Below are positions 52,603 through 60,806 of a DNA stretch of 64,000 nucleotides, one piece after another; positions within the stretch are counted from its first letter, which is position 1, and each line of letters begins with the position of its first letter. This DNA is from Streptomyces sp. AC1-42W (GTDB lineage Bacteria > Actinomycetota > Actinomycetes > Streptomycetales > Streptomycetaceae). Where the stretch lies: contig NZ_QKWY01000002.1 in assembly GCF_003248355.1 (NCBI RefSeq), forward strand, positions 1,240,001-1,304,000, read 5' to 3'. Position numbers and translations under genes: made by a program. Under the pieces are notes generated by a model. It had not been told where the DNA came from and made no database searches. It saw only the letters and a program-made list of their open reading frames with translations.

Positions 52603-53850
52603 ATGAGCACACGCATCCTCCCGGCCGTCGGCGACGCCGACGCGGCCCGAGCGGTCGGCACGCTGCTCGGCCAGCTCCCCGACGCGGAGCCCGCCGCCCC
52701 GCTCGGCGACTCGACCTCACTGCTGGACACCCTCGCCCTGCTCGCCGCCGAATCCCTGGACGAGCTGCCCGAGGTCGTCCTCGTGCACGAACGGATCGGG
52801 CCCGTCCCGGCCCTGGAGCTGATCCGGGAGGTGGCGCTGCGCTTCCCGGCGGTCGGCGTCGTCCTCGTCACCGCCGACGCGAGCCCCGGCCTGTACTCCG
52901 CCGCCATGGACGCCGGCGCCCGCGGCCTGGTCGGCCTGCCCCTCTCGTACGAGGAGCTCGCCCAGCGCGTCCAGGCCGCCGCCGGCTGGTCCACCGGGGT
53001 CCGTCGCCACCTGGGCGCCGGGTCCGAGGTCTTCACCGGCCCCGGCGGCACCGTCGTCGCGGTCTGCGGCGCCAAGGGCGGCGTCGGCACCACCGTCACC
53101 GCCGTCCAGCTGGCCCTCGCCGCCGCCGCGTCCGGGCACACGGTCGCCCTGGTGGACCTGGACCTCCAGTCGGGCGACGTCGCCTCCTACCTCGACGTGC
53201 AGTTCCGCCGGTCCGTGGTGGACCTCGCCGCCATCCAGGACATCTCGCCGCGGGTCCTCCAGGACGCCCTCTACAACCACGAATCCGGCCTCGCCCTGCT
53301 TCTCGCACCCGCCGAGGGCGAGCGCGGCGAGGACGTCACCGACCGCGTCGTACGCCAGACGGTCAGCGGACTGCGCCACCGCTACGAGGTCGTCGTCGTG
53401 GACTGCGGTACGTACATGAACTCGGCCAATGCGGCGGCCGTCGAGATGGCGGACCGCACCCTGCTCGTCACCACCCCCGACGTGATCACCGTCCGGGCCG
53501 CCAAGCGCATGGTCCGGCTCTGGGACCGGCTCCAGGTCCGCAAGGCCGAGGAGACCACCACCCTGGTCAACCGGCACACCCGGCACACCGAGATCCAGCC
53601 CGCGCTCGTCGAGAAGATCACCGCCACCCGGGTCGCCCGGATCGCCGTCCCGGCCAACTTCAAGGAACTCCAGGCCGTCGTGGACGCCGGACGGCTCCAG
53701 GACCTGGACCCCAAGTCCGCGGTGAAGCAGGCCCTGTGGGGGCTGGCCGGCGAACTCGGCCTCGTCAAGAATGCGGAGGGAGCCGCCCGGACCGGCAGGA
53801 CCAGGGGCGAGCGCGCCGCGTCGGGCGGCCGCCGGGCCCGGGCGAAGTGA
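52603..53850 (+). CDS. cpaE: CpaE/TadZ-like MinD-family ATPase
   Basis: 415 residues from ATG 52603. The N-terminal ~125 residues are a receiver-like domain (PEVVLVHERIGPVPALELIREVAL, VVLVTADASPGLY); the MinD-type ATPase starts at the deviant Walker A VCGAKGGVGTTVTA (~151-164), with DLDLQSGDVASYLD and VVVDCGTYMNSANAAA. TadZ/CpaE places the secretion machine in the cell. A basic tail (GERAASGGRRARAK) could touch membrane or nucleic acid. Confidence 0.88.
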   Translation: MSTRILPAVGDADAARAVGTLLGQLPDAEPAAPLGDSTSLLDTLALLAAESLDELPEVVLVHERIGPVPALELIREVALRFPAVGVVLVTADASPGLYSAAMDAGARGLVGLPLSYEELAQRVQAAAGWSTGVRRHLGAGSEVFTGPGGTVVAVCGAKGGVGTTVTAVQLALAAAASGHTVALVDLDLQSGDVASYLDVQFRRSVVDLAAIQDISPRVLQDALYNHESGLALLLAPAEGERGEDVTDRVVRQTVSGLRHRYEVVVVDCGTYMNSANAAAVEMADRTLLVTTPDVITVRAAKRMVRLWDRLQVRKAEETTTLVNRHTRHTEIQPALVEKITATRVARIAVPANFKELQAVVDAGRLQDLDPKSAVKQALWGLAGELGLVKNAEGAARTGRTRGERAASGGRRARAK

Positions 53851-53889
53851 ACACGGGGCACCGATGACACCGAGGGGCGGCGTCGCGTC

Positions 53890-54324
53890 ATGAACCTCTT
53901 ACCCGCGCACCGGCGGCACCCGGCCGCGTACGGCGTTCCCGCCCGGTCCGCCGCCCCGCGCGACCGGGGCCAGACCGCGATCGAGTTCGTGGGCGTCGTA
54001 CCGCTGATCCTGATCACCCTGGCCGTGCTCTGGCAGGCCGGCCTCGTCTGCTACACGTACGTCCTCGCCGGGAACGCCGCCGACAAGGCGGCCAGGGCCG
54101 CCGCGGTCACCGAGGGCAGCCAGTCCGCCGCCTGCGCACGGGCGGTCCGCGAGGACCTGCCCGGCTCCTGGAAGGCGAGCGTCCAGTGCGGCGGAGGGTC
54201 CGGCGAGTTCGTCACCGTCAAGGTGCGGCTCGACGTGCCGCTGCTGTTCCCCGGCGCGTTCAGCCTGCCCCTGCACGCCACCGGCGAGGCCAAGGCCAGG
54301 AACGAGAGGCGCGACGCATGGTGA
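53890..54324 (+). CDS. TadE-like pseudopilin 1
   Basis: 144 residues from ATG 53890. A prepilin-like region DRGQTAIEFVGVVPLILITLAVLWQAGLV, where G-Q-T-A-I-E-F marks the TadE/TadG start (Glu5 after the likely cut), then a short extracytoplasmic domain with Cys pair (ACARAV, SVQCGGG). Minor pilin of the Tad fibre, processed by a prepilin peptidase not encoded in this window. Overlaps the next gene by 7 bases. Confidence 0.85.
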   Translation: MNLLPAHRRHPAAYGVPARSAAPRDRGQTAIEFVGVVPLILITLAVLWQAGLVCYTYVLAGNAADKAARAAAVTEGSQSAACARAVREDLPGSWKASVQCGGGSGEFVTVKVRLDVPLLFPGAFSLPLHATGEAKARNERRDAW

Positions 54325-54734
54325 ACACGACCGGAGCGAGGGCGCGGCGCGGACATCCGCGTCCGCGGGGGCGGGGGCGGAGTGAGGGACAGGGGCAGCG
54401 CGGGCAGGCCGCCATCGAGTACGTCGGCGTACTCACCCTGCTCCTCGTCGTCGCCCTGGCCGTCGTCCAGCTCGGCCTCGCCGTCTACGCCGCCCAGCAG
54501 GCGGGCACGGCCGCGCGCACGGCCGCCCGCGTGGCCTCCACCGAGGACCAGGAGCACCGGGCCCGGTCGGTGGCCCTCGCCTCCATGAGCGGCTGGCTCG
54601 CCGACGGGGCCACCGTGACGCGGGAGACCGGCGCCGATGCGGTCACCGTCGAGGTACGGGTTTCCGTCCCCAGCCTGCTGCCCATGTTCTCCTTCGGCTC
54701 CGTCACCAAGAGCGCCACCATGCCGCGCGACTGA
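54318..54734 (+). CDS. TadE-like pseudopilin 2
   Basis: 138 residues from ATG 54318 (GTG 54321 also possible). Long basic N-terminus (RARRGHPRPRGRGRSEGQ), then GQRGQAAIEYVGVLTLLLVVALAVVQLGLAVYAAQQ, the TadE-type membrane helix with the Glu, and a small outer domain. Sister of the preceding gene; the two overlap and would be made in equal amount. Confidence 0.85.
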   Translation: MVNTTGARARRGHPRPRGRGRSEGQGQRGQAAIEYVGVLTLLLVVALAVVQLGLAVYAAQQAGTAARTAARVASTEDQEHRARSVALASMSGWLADGATVTRETGADAVTVEVRVSVPSLLPMFSFGSVTKSATMPRD

Positions 54735-54776
54735 CCCGGAACCGAAGCGTCCACAGGAATCGAAGGAGACCAGCGC

Positions 54777-56117
54777 ATGAGCCTGCGGGCGCGCATCACC
54801 AGCCCCGAACCGGCCGGCGGCCTGAGCGAGGAGAACCGGCTCGTCGGCGTCTACCGCGCCAAGCTGCTGGAGGAGATCGACCTCGCCGAGATGTCCGCCC
54901 TCGCGGCCGCCGAACGCCGCGCCCGGCTCGAACGCGTCCTCGGCCACATCATCAGCCGCGAAGGCCCCGTCCTGTCCTCCGCGGAGCGCTCACAGCTCAT
55001 CCGGCGCGTCGTGGACGAGGCACTGGGCCTCGGCATCCTCGAACCGCTCCTGGAGGACGCCTCCATCAGCGAGATCATGGTCAACGGCCCCGACCAGGTC
55101 TACGTCGAGCGCGGCGGACGCCTCGAACTCCTCCCGATGCGCTTCTCCTCCACCGAGCAGCTGATGCAGACCATCGAACGCATCGTCTCCACGGTCAACC
55201 GCCGCGTGGACGAGTCCAACCCGATGGTCGACGCCCGGCTCCCCTCCGGCGAGCGCGTCAACGTCATCATCCCGCCGCTCTCCCTGTCCGGCCCGGTCCT
55301 CACCATCCGGCGCTTCCCCCGCGCCTTCACGCTCGAAGAGATGATCGCCCTCGGCTCGCTGGACGAGCACATGCTGCTCCTGCTCGCCTCGTTCGTCCGC
55401 GCCAAGTTCAACGTGATCGTCTCCGGCGCCACCGGCACCGGCAAGACCACCCTGCTCAACGCGCTCTCCGGACTCATCCCCGGCGGCGAACGCATCGTCA
55501 CCATCGAGGACTCCGCCGAACTCCGCCTCCAGCAGTCCCACGTCATCACCCTGGAGAGCCGCCCGCCCAACGTCGAGGGCAAGGGCCGGGTCACCATCCG
55601 CGACCTCGTCCGCAACTCGCTGCGCATGCGGCCCGACCGCATCATCGTCGGCGAGGTCCGCGGCGGCGAGACCCTGGACATGCTCCAGGCCATGTCCACC
55701 GGCCACGACGGCTCGCTCGCCACCGTCCACGCCAACAGCGCGGAGGACGCCCTGATGCGCCTCCAGACCCTCAGCTCCATGTCCGAGGTCGAGATCCCCT
55801 TCGCCGCGATCCACGACCAGATCAACAGCGCCGTCGACGTGATCATCCAGCTCACCCGGCACGGCGACGGCTCCCGCCGCGTCACCGAGATCGCCGTCGT
55901 CGACTCCTACGGCCGCGAGGACTACCGCATCGTCTCCGTCTGCCGCTTCGACGCCCTGCCCATGGCCGCCGACGGCCGCGTGTACGGGCGCTTCGCGTAC
56001 TTCCCGGTGCCCCGACGGGTCGCCGAACGCTTCTACATGGCCAACGAGTCGGTCCCGGTCGCCTTCGGCATCGCCGACACCGACGAGCAACTGCTGGTCC
56101 GCACCTCGACCCCGTAG
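54777..56117 (+). CDS. cpaF: CpaF/TadA secretion ATPase
   Basis: 446 residues from ATG 54777 with GAAGGAG. Cytosolic hexameric motor of the Tad pilus. N-terminal helical region, then the VirB11-like domain: Walker A IVSGATGTGKTTLLNAL (~213-229), Asp box IVTIEDSAELRL, Walker B IIVGEVRGGETLDML, His box HDGSLATVHANSAEDAL. Drives both assembly and retraction of the fibre with TadB and TadC. Size and motifs complete. Confidence 0.96.
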   Translation: MSLRARITSPEPAGGLSEENRLVGVYRAKLLEEIDLAEMSALAAAERRARLERVLGHIISREGPVLSSAERSQLIRRVVDEALGLGILEPLLEDASISEIMVNGPDQVYVERGGRLELLPMRFSSTEQLMQTIERIVSTVNRRVDESNPMVDARLPSGERVNVIIPPLSLSGPVLTIRRFPRAFTLEEMIALGSLDEHMLLLLASFVRAKFNVIVSGATGTGKTTLLNALSGLIPGGERIVTIEDSAELRLQQSHVITLESRPPNVEGKGRVTIRDLVRNSLRMRPDRIIVGEVRGGETLDMLQAMSTGHDGSLATVHANSAEDALMRLQTLSSMSEVEIPFAAIHDQINSAVDVIIQLTRHGDGSRRVTEIAVVDSYGREDYRIVSVCRFDALPMAADGRVYGRFAYFPVPRRVAERFYMANESVPVAFGIADTDEQLLVRTSTP

Positions 56118-56167
56118 GCCCTCCCGCACCCCGCCCCGCCCGCCGCTCACCCAGAAGGCCCCCCGAC

Positions 56168-57106
56168 ATGGACAACCTCCCGCTCCTGACGGTCGGCGTG
56201 ACCCTGCTCGCCTGCGTCCTCGCCGTCCTCGGCCTCCACGTCTTCGCCTCGGGCCGGGAACAGCAGCGCGCGCTCATCGAACGGCTGTCCCGGACCGGGC
56301 CGCCCGCGATCGAAGGCCGCGTCCGGCGCTTCCGTACCCTCGACCGCCGGCTGCGCCGGACCCGCCTCGGCAAGCGCATCGAGCGCAAGATCGCCGTCAC
56401 CGGGCTCGACCTCACACCGGGGGAGTACGCCGTCTACGTCGCCGCCGCCCTCCTCGCCCTCTACTTCGTCACGGCGTCCGTCTTCGCCCCGTTCTTCGGG
56501 CTCGTCGCCGTCCTCGTCGGCGCCTGGGGCGGCAACGCCTTCCTCAACTGGCAGCGCGCCAAACGCACCGAGGCGTTCATCAACCAGCTCCCCGAACTCA
56601 CCCGCGTCCTCGCCAACGCCACCCAGGCCGGGCTCGCCCTGCGCACCGCCATCTCCATGGCCGTCGAGGAGTTGGACGATCCCGCCCACGAGGAACTGCG
56701 CCGGGTCGCCGACCGGCTGGCCATCGGCCACTCCCTGGACGACGCCCTCAACGAACTCGTGGAACGGCTGCCCTCCCGCGAACTGACCGTCCTGGTCTCC
56801 ACCCTCATCCTCTCCAACCGGGCCGGCGGCACCATCGTCTCCTCGCTGCGCAACCTCACCGACACGCTTGAGGAACGCAAGGAGACCCGGCGCGAGGTCA
56901 CCACCCTCCTCTCCCAGGTCAAGGTCACCGCCGTCGCCGTCCCCGTCCTCGGCCTCGTCTTCCTCCTGCTCATCAACGGCATGCGCGGCGGAGCCCTGGA
57001 CGACATGGCCGGCGCCGCGGCCGGCCGGATCGCGATCGTCGTGGCCGCCGGCCTGTACGGCCTCGGCTTCTTCCTCATCAGCCGCCTCACCCGCGTCCGC
57101 GTCTGA
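56168..57106 (+). CDS. tadB: TadB-like inner-membrane platform protein
   Basis: 312 residues from ATG 56168. N-terminal helix (LLTVGVTLLACVLAVLGLHVF), a pair near residue 90 (VAAALLALYFVTASVFAPFFGLVAVLVGAW), and a type II secretion F domain (LPELTRVLANATQAGLALRTAISMAVEEL to LSNRAGGTIVSSLRNLTDTLEERKETRREV), then two C-terminal helices. Sits on CpaF in the membrane. 50 bases after cpaF. Confidence 0.9.
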   Translation: MDNLPLLTVGVTLLACVLAVLGLHVFASGREQQRALIERLSRTGPPAIEGRVRRFRTLDRRLRRTRLGKRIERKIAVTGLDLTPGEYAVYVAAALLALYFVTASVFAPFFGLVAVLVGAWGGNAFLNWQRAKRTEAFINQLPELTRVLANATQAGLALRTAISMAVEELDDPAHEELRRVADRLAIGHSLDDALNELVERLPSRELTVLVSTLILSNRAGGTIVSSLRNLTDTLEERKETRREVTTLLSQVKVTAVAVPVLGLVFLLLINGMRGGALDDMAGAAAGRIAIVVAAGLYGLGFFLISRLTRVRV

Positions 57107-57143
57107 CCGCCGCGAGTAGTAGTAGAAGAAGGAGGAGACAGAG

Positions 57144-58031
57144 ATGGAACTGCTGCTCGCGGCCGTCGCCGGACTCGCCGTCCTCGGCGTCTTCCACGGC
57201 ATCCGCATGTACCGCGCCGACGCCAAACTGCCCGGCGACCTCGCCATCGCCCTGGAGGTCGGCGCCACGCGCACCGGCGCGGCCGCCTCGGCGATCGACC
57301 GCATCGGCATGCCGTACGCGCCCCGGGTGCTGTCCCTGATGGGCCCCAAGCGCGTCGACCGCATGCGCCGGAAGCTGGACATGGCCGGCAACCCGCGCGG
57401 CCTGACCGTCGACCGCTACGCCGCCCGGCGGGCCGTCTACGGCGGCCTCGGCATCCTGGCGGCCTGCGCCATGCTGATGAACGGTCAGGTGCTGCTGGCC
57501 GTCGTCCTGCTCGTGTACGGCCTGTTCTGGACGGACGTGATCATCCGGGCCGCGATCAGCCGGCGCAAGGACGACATCGACCGTACGTTGCCGGACTTCC
57601 TGGACGTCCTGGCGGTCGTCGTCTCCGCCGGACTGGGCTTTCGGCAGGCCCTGGAGCGGGTCTCGGAGAAGTACACCGGGCCCTGGGCGGACGAACTGCG
57701 CATCACCCTGCGCCAGATGGACATGGGCGTCAGCCGGCGCGACGCCTTCGACCAGCTCCGCCGGCGCAACGAGTCCGAACAGGTGTCCATGTTCGTCTCC
57801 GCCCTCCAGCAGGGCGAGGAGCTGGGCGCGCCGATCGTGGACACGTTGATCCAGATCGCCAACGACATGCGGCGCACCGACGCCCAGAACGCCCGCCGCA
57901 AGGCGGCGAAGGCCGTACCCAAGGCGACGCTGATCGTGACGAGCTTCATGCTGCCGGGCACGATCATCCTGATCGCGGTCGGCTTCTACTACGCGGCGGA
58001 TGTCGACATCAACGGCATCTTCGGCAGCTGA
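57144..58031 (+). CDS. tadC: TadC-like inner-membrane platform protein
   Basis: 295 residues from ATG 57144 with GAAGGAGGAG. Same fold as TadB: helices at the start and near 100-125 (GGLGILAACAMLMNGQVLLAVVLLVYGLFW), F domain LPDFLDVLAVVVSAGLGFRQALERVSEKY and SALQQGEELGAPIVDTLIQIANDMR, final helix TLIVTSFMLPGTIILIAVGFYYA. Partner of TadB. A short AGTAGTAGTAGAAGAAGGAGGAG run lies just before its start. Confidence 0.9.
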   Translation: MELLLAAVAGLAVLGVFHGIRMYRADAKLPGDLAIALEVGATRTGAAASAIDRIGMPYAPRVLSLMGPKRVDRMRRKLDMAGNPRGLTVDRYAARRAVYGGLGILAACAMLMNGQVLLAVVLLVYGLFWTDVIIRAAISRRKDDIDRTLPDFLDVLAVVVSAGLGFRQALERVSEKYTGPWADELRITLRQMDMGVSRRDAFDQLRRRNESEQVSMFVSALQQGEELGAPIVDTLIQIANDMRRTDAQNARRKAAKAVPKATLIVTSFMLPGTIILIAVGFYYAADVDINGIFGS

Positions 58032-58060
58032 CGCCGCGAAGTGGCTTCCCCGGGGGGTCA

Positions 58061-58241
58061 TTTGTGGGACATTCGGAGCTGGGCATGCGGGAGGGGGAGG
58101 TGATGGGCAGTGAGACGGCGAAGGCGAAACGGTACGGCTTGATGAGGGGCGTCACACCGACGCACATTGCCGATGCCAGGCGGGCTCACGGATCAATGTC
58201 GACCGATTCCCGGTCGGTCGAACTCGGAGGGGGACATCCTC
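58061..58241. promoter_or_regulatory. Pilin leader with inverted repeat near ribosome site
   Basis: 180 bases without a convincing gene. A perfect 8-base inverted repeat TCGACCGA / TCGGTCGA (58199-58206, 58214-58221) ends 5 bases before the GGAGGGGG ribosome site of the pilin. It may be an operator or a hairpin that adjusts pilin output. A separate pilin promoter is expected here because pilin is needed in excess. Confidence 0.5.
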
Positions 58242-58475
58242 ATGAAGAACATCACGCTCAAGGCGGCGGTGCGTACGCAGACTTACGTGACCCACTGGGC
58301 GAACACGACGGTGGCTCACATGCAGCGAAGGAAGGACAGGGGCCAGGGGGCGATCGAGTACGTGGGCATCACGATTCTGGTGGTGGCGATCGTGATTGCG
58401 TTGATCAACACCAAGATGGGTGCGACCATCGGAACCAAGTTCAAGGAAAAGATCAATTCGGTCCTCAACAAGTGA
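58242..58475 (+). CDS. Flp-type major pilin-like protein
   Basis: 77 residues from ATG 58242. A basic leader (RRKDRG) precedes QGAIEYVGITILVVAIVIALINT, with the pilin Glu at position 5-6 after the likely prepilin-peptidase cut, and a short tail TIGTKFKEKINSVLNK. Fits the Flp pilin of Tad fibres; mature size about 45 residues. Codon use is less GC-biased (ATT, GTG, AAG, TTG) than tadA-tadC. Its TGA overlaps the next GTG. Confidence 0.85.
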   Translation: MKNITLKAAVRTQTYVTHWANTTVAHMQRRKDRGQGAIEYVGITILVVAIVIALINTKMGATIGTKFKEKINSVLNK

Positions 58476-59161
58476 CACCGGGGATCGGCGATGAATCGGG
58501 ACAAGCCGCGCCGCTGTATATCACAGCGGTGGTCGGTCTTCTCTTCCTCGCGTTGGTCTTTTTTGCGTTAGGGGAAGCCGGTGTCCAGCGCAACGGCGCG
58601 CAGGGTGCTGCCGATGCCTCCGCGCTGGCGGTGGCGAAGGAATCGCGAAGCCTTCTCGAAGCGGATCTGAAGACGCATCTCGCGGACTCCGATTACTTTA
58701 CTTCTGTGTTTAACGAGCCCTTTCCGGGAAGCTCCGGTAACGCCTGCTGGAAGGCATCCGCCTTTGCGGCCTTGAACAAGGCCGGAGATGTGCAGTGCGG
58801 AGAGTTGACCGATGGTCGATGGGGCTACCGGGTCCGACTGAAGTCGGACAAGGGGATGAGTGTGAACGTCGTTCCGGGTACCGAGGGCAAGAGGGCGGAA
58901 GCCGAAGCCGTGGCCGTTGTGGAGCCCCGCTGCACGTTCGTCTCGGAGCCGGTCCCGGATCCGTCGACCGAACCGGACCCGTCGACCGAACCGGCCCCAT
59001 CCGCCGACCCGTCCCCAACTGTCGACCCGGACTCGGACGCCGTCGCCCCGTCGATCGGCAAAGTTCGCTGTGACGGTGGCCCGGTGTGGGTGGTCGATTC
59101 CGAGGACCCGACGCTTATGCCGGACATGGCCGACCTGTTCTCCGTGCACCTCGCCGAATAG
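58472..59161 (+). CDS. TadG/Flp-associated secreted-domain protein
   Basis: 229 residues from GTG 58472 (GTGA overlap). The start GDESGQAAPLYITAVVGLLFLALVFFALGEAG with GAADASALAVAKES is the TadG-like N-terminal helix. A middle domain with Cys residues follows (NACWKASA, VQCGELTDG, PRCTFVSE), then repeats of DPSTEP/DPS (about 185-205) and a short Cys-containing end (VRCDGGPVWVV). Outer part is probably exposed beyond the membrane. Co-expressed with the pilin. Confidence 0.8.
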   Translation: MTPGIGDESGQAAPLYITAVVGLLFLALVFFALGEAGVQRNGAQGAADASALAVAKESRSLLEADLKTHLADSDYFTSVFNEPFPGSSGNACWKASAFAALNKAGDVQCGELTDGRWGYRVRLKSDKGMSVNVVPGTEGKRAEAEAVAVVEPRCTFVSEPVPDPSTEPDPSTEPAPSADPSPTVDPDSDAVAPSIGKVRCDGGPVWVVDSEDPTLMPDMADLFSVHLAE

Positions 59162-59190
59162 TGATCGCGAACGAACGCAAAGGATCTCGA

Positions 59191-59784
59191 ATGAATGTCC
59201 AGCACGTGAGGAAAGTGCGTCGCGCTGGGGCTGTCGCTCTCCTGGCTTTGTCTCTGGTGTTTTCCGTGGTGGCGTGCGGTGGTGACGACAAGGGCTCAGG
59301 CAAGGCATCCGCAGCCTCGTCGGACACAGGAAAGAACCAGGGCAAGCAGGGTGAAACGGGTGATACGCTGCCCGACCGCACTAAGACGCTCGCGACGCTC
59401 AAGAACGATGAGGGTATCGACATGGTCGTGTACTCAGCCAAGCGAGACAGCGGCGGCTTTCTCACCGTAAGCGGCGACTTCAAAAACTCCGGTGGTGGGA
59501 GCTTCACGACGCCGGTCGTGTGGAGCGGGGAGGAGGAAGCCGTGGCCGGCACCGGGCCGTCGCTCGCCGCGATGACACTGGTCGACTCGGTCGGCAAGAA
59601 GCGCTACTACGTCCTCCGGGACACGGACAACCGGCCGCTCACCACCAGCAACTATGCTTCGAGCATCGAGCCCGGGAAGAGCCTGAACTTCTTCGCCCAG
59701 TTCCCCGCCCCGCCCAACACGACCACCAAGGTCGATCTCCAGTTCCCAGGGTTCCCGAACGCGACGATTGAGATCTCAGGATGA
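59191..59784 (+). CDS. Lipoprotein of the Tad locus
   Basis: 197 residues from ATG 59191. Lipoprotein signal with the lipobox VVAC (Cys at 29), a Lys/Ser/Gly linker, and a beta-rich domain (GIDMVVYSAKRDSGGFLTVSGDFKNSGGGSFTTPVVW, FAQFPAPPNTTTKVDLQFPGFP), similar in style to small immunoglobulin-like DUFs. Anchored to the outer face of the membrane. Overlaps the OmpA gene (ATGA). Function unknown; a link between pilus and wall is possible. Confidence 0.8.
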   Translation: MNVQHVRKVRRAGAVALLALSLVFSVVACGGDDKGSGKASAASSDTGKNQGKQGETGDTLPDRTKTLATLKNDEGIDMVVYSAKRDSGGFLTVSGDFKNSGGGSFTTPVVWSGEEEAVAGTGPSLAAMTLVDSVGKKRYYVLRDTDNRPLTTSNYASSIEPGKSLNFFAQFPAPPNTTTKVDLQFPGFPNATIEISG

Positions 59785-60428
59785 GTGCCGGCTCCGACGC
59801 CACGAAGGGGAAAAGGGCCCGCTTCGTCATGACCGCGTGCGCCGTGGCGCTGGCGTTCGGGGTAGCCGAGGCAACGTCGGCGGTGGCCGACGACAGTCCC
59901 TATCCCTCCGCGTCGGCGGAACCACCGGTACAGGTCGACTCCAATGACTCCGACCTGAAGCTTCCGGACGGCGCCACCCTCGCGCCGCCCAAGGTGCTCG
60001 ACATCAAGTCCGTCATCGAGGATCTCGGCGGTGAGGAGCGGCGCGAGGACACCAACGCCGACATCAAGTTCGCCCTCCAGGCCGAGGTGCTCTTCGGCAA
60101 GGACAGCGCCAAGCTCAGCGGCGAGGCCACGGGGCGCATCAACGCCATCGCCGAGGAGATCAAGAAGCAGGACGCCCGGAAGGTCCGCGTCTTCGGGTTC
60201 ACCGACGACCTCGGCTCGGCCGAGCACGGCGACGTGCTGTCCAAGAAGCGCGCCGAGGCCGTGCACAACGTCCTGGACGAGGCCCTCGGCGGCACCGGGA
60301 TCACCTTCGAGATCCGGGGCTACGGCGAGGACTACCCGATCGCCAGCAACGAGAACGAGGAGGGCCGCCGCAAGAACCGCCGCGTGGAGGTCTCCTTCCA
60401 GCGCGGCGAACCCGCCTCGCAGAGCTGA
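59781..60428 (+). CDS. OmpA-like peptidoglycan-binding protein
   Basis: 215 residues from ATG 59781. N-terminal signal/anchor (FVMTACAVALAFGVAEATSAVA), linker, then an OmpA/MotB domain from ~90: QAEVLFGKDSAKLSGEATGRIN, VRVFGFTDDLGSAEHGDVLSKKRAEAV, FEIRGYGEDYPIASNENEEGRRKNRRVEV. The Asp in GFTDDLG and the Arg in NRRVEV fit the diaminopimelate-binding site. Secreted and held on peptidoglycan. Last gene of the locus, overlapping the lipoprotein gene. Confidence 0.9.
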   Translation: MSAGSDATKGKRARFVMTACAVALAFGVAEATSAVADDSPYPSASAEPPVQVDSNDSDLKLPDGATLAPPKVLDIKSVIEDLGGEERREDTNADIKFALQAEVLFGKDSAKLSGEATGRINAIAEEIKKQDARKVRVFGFTDDLGSAEHGDVLSKKRAEAVHNVLDEALGGTGITFEIRGYGEDYPIASNENEEGRRKNRRVEVSFQRGEPASQS

Positions 60429-60806
60429 CGCTCACTGCCCGCGTCTTCCGTTCGGGTCCCGGGCCCCGGGTCTCGGGGCCCGAGCTCCGGAACGGCTCCG
60501 TTCCCTCTTTCGTGTGTACGGAGAGGGCGCTCCGCCCGGGGCTCGGAACTCGGGACCCGGGGGTCGGGACCCGAGGCACGAGAGTCGAGCGCTGTTGTAC
60601 AACCGGTAGGTAAAAGAGGGGGTTGGGGAAACCTTCCCGCCTTCCCTACCCCGTCACGGCGAGCAAGTATGACTATCGGTGACTGACTTGCGACGCGGTG
60701 TCGCGGCTGCTTACGGTGCGGCCAGACGCAAGCGACCCCGACGCAGTGTTGGCACACCGGCCGGGGTCTGACCCCAAGATCGCAAAACCAAGGAAAGACC
60801 GATCTC
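60429..60806. other. Intergenic GC palindrome cluster and promoter region
   Basis: About 378 bases without a gene. Its first part (60450-60580) is packed with GGGTCCCGG/CGGGACCCG palindromes and the repeat GGAACGG/CCGTTCC, likely terminating the Tad operon. The second part is AT-richer (GTAGGTAAAAGAGG) and leads to the winged-helix gene, whose ribosome site is AAGGAAAG at about 60791-60798. Confidence 0.55.

Noticed and set aside
58064-58241. Small gene before the pilin
   Set aside because: The frame has no ribosome site, mixed composition and no family features; it is better read as leader sequence.
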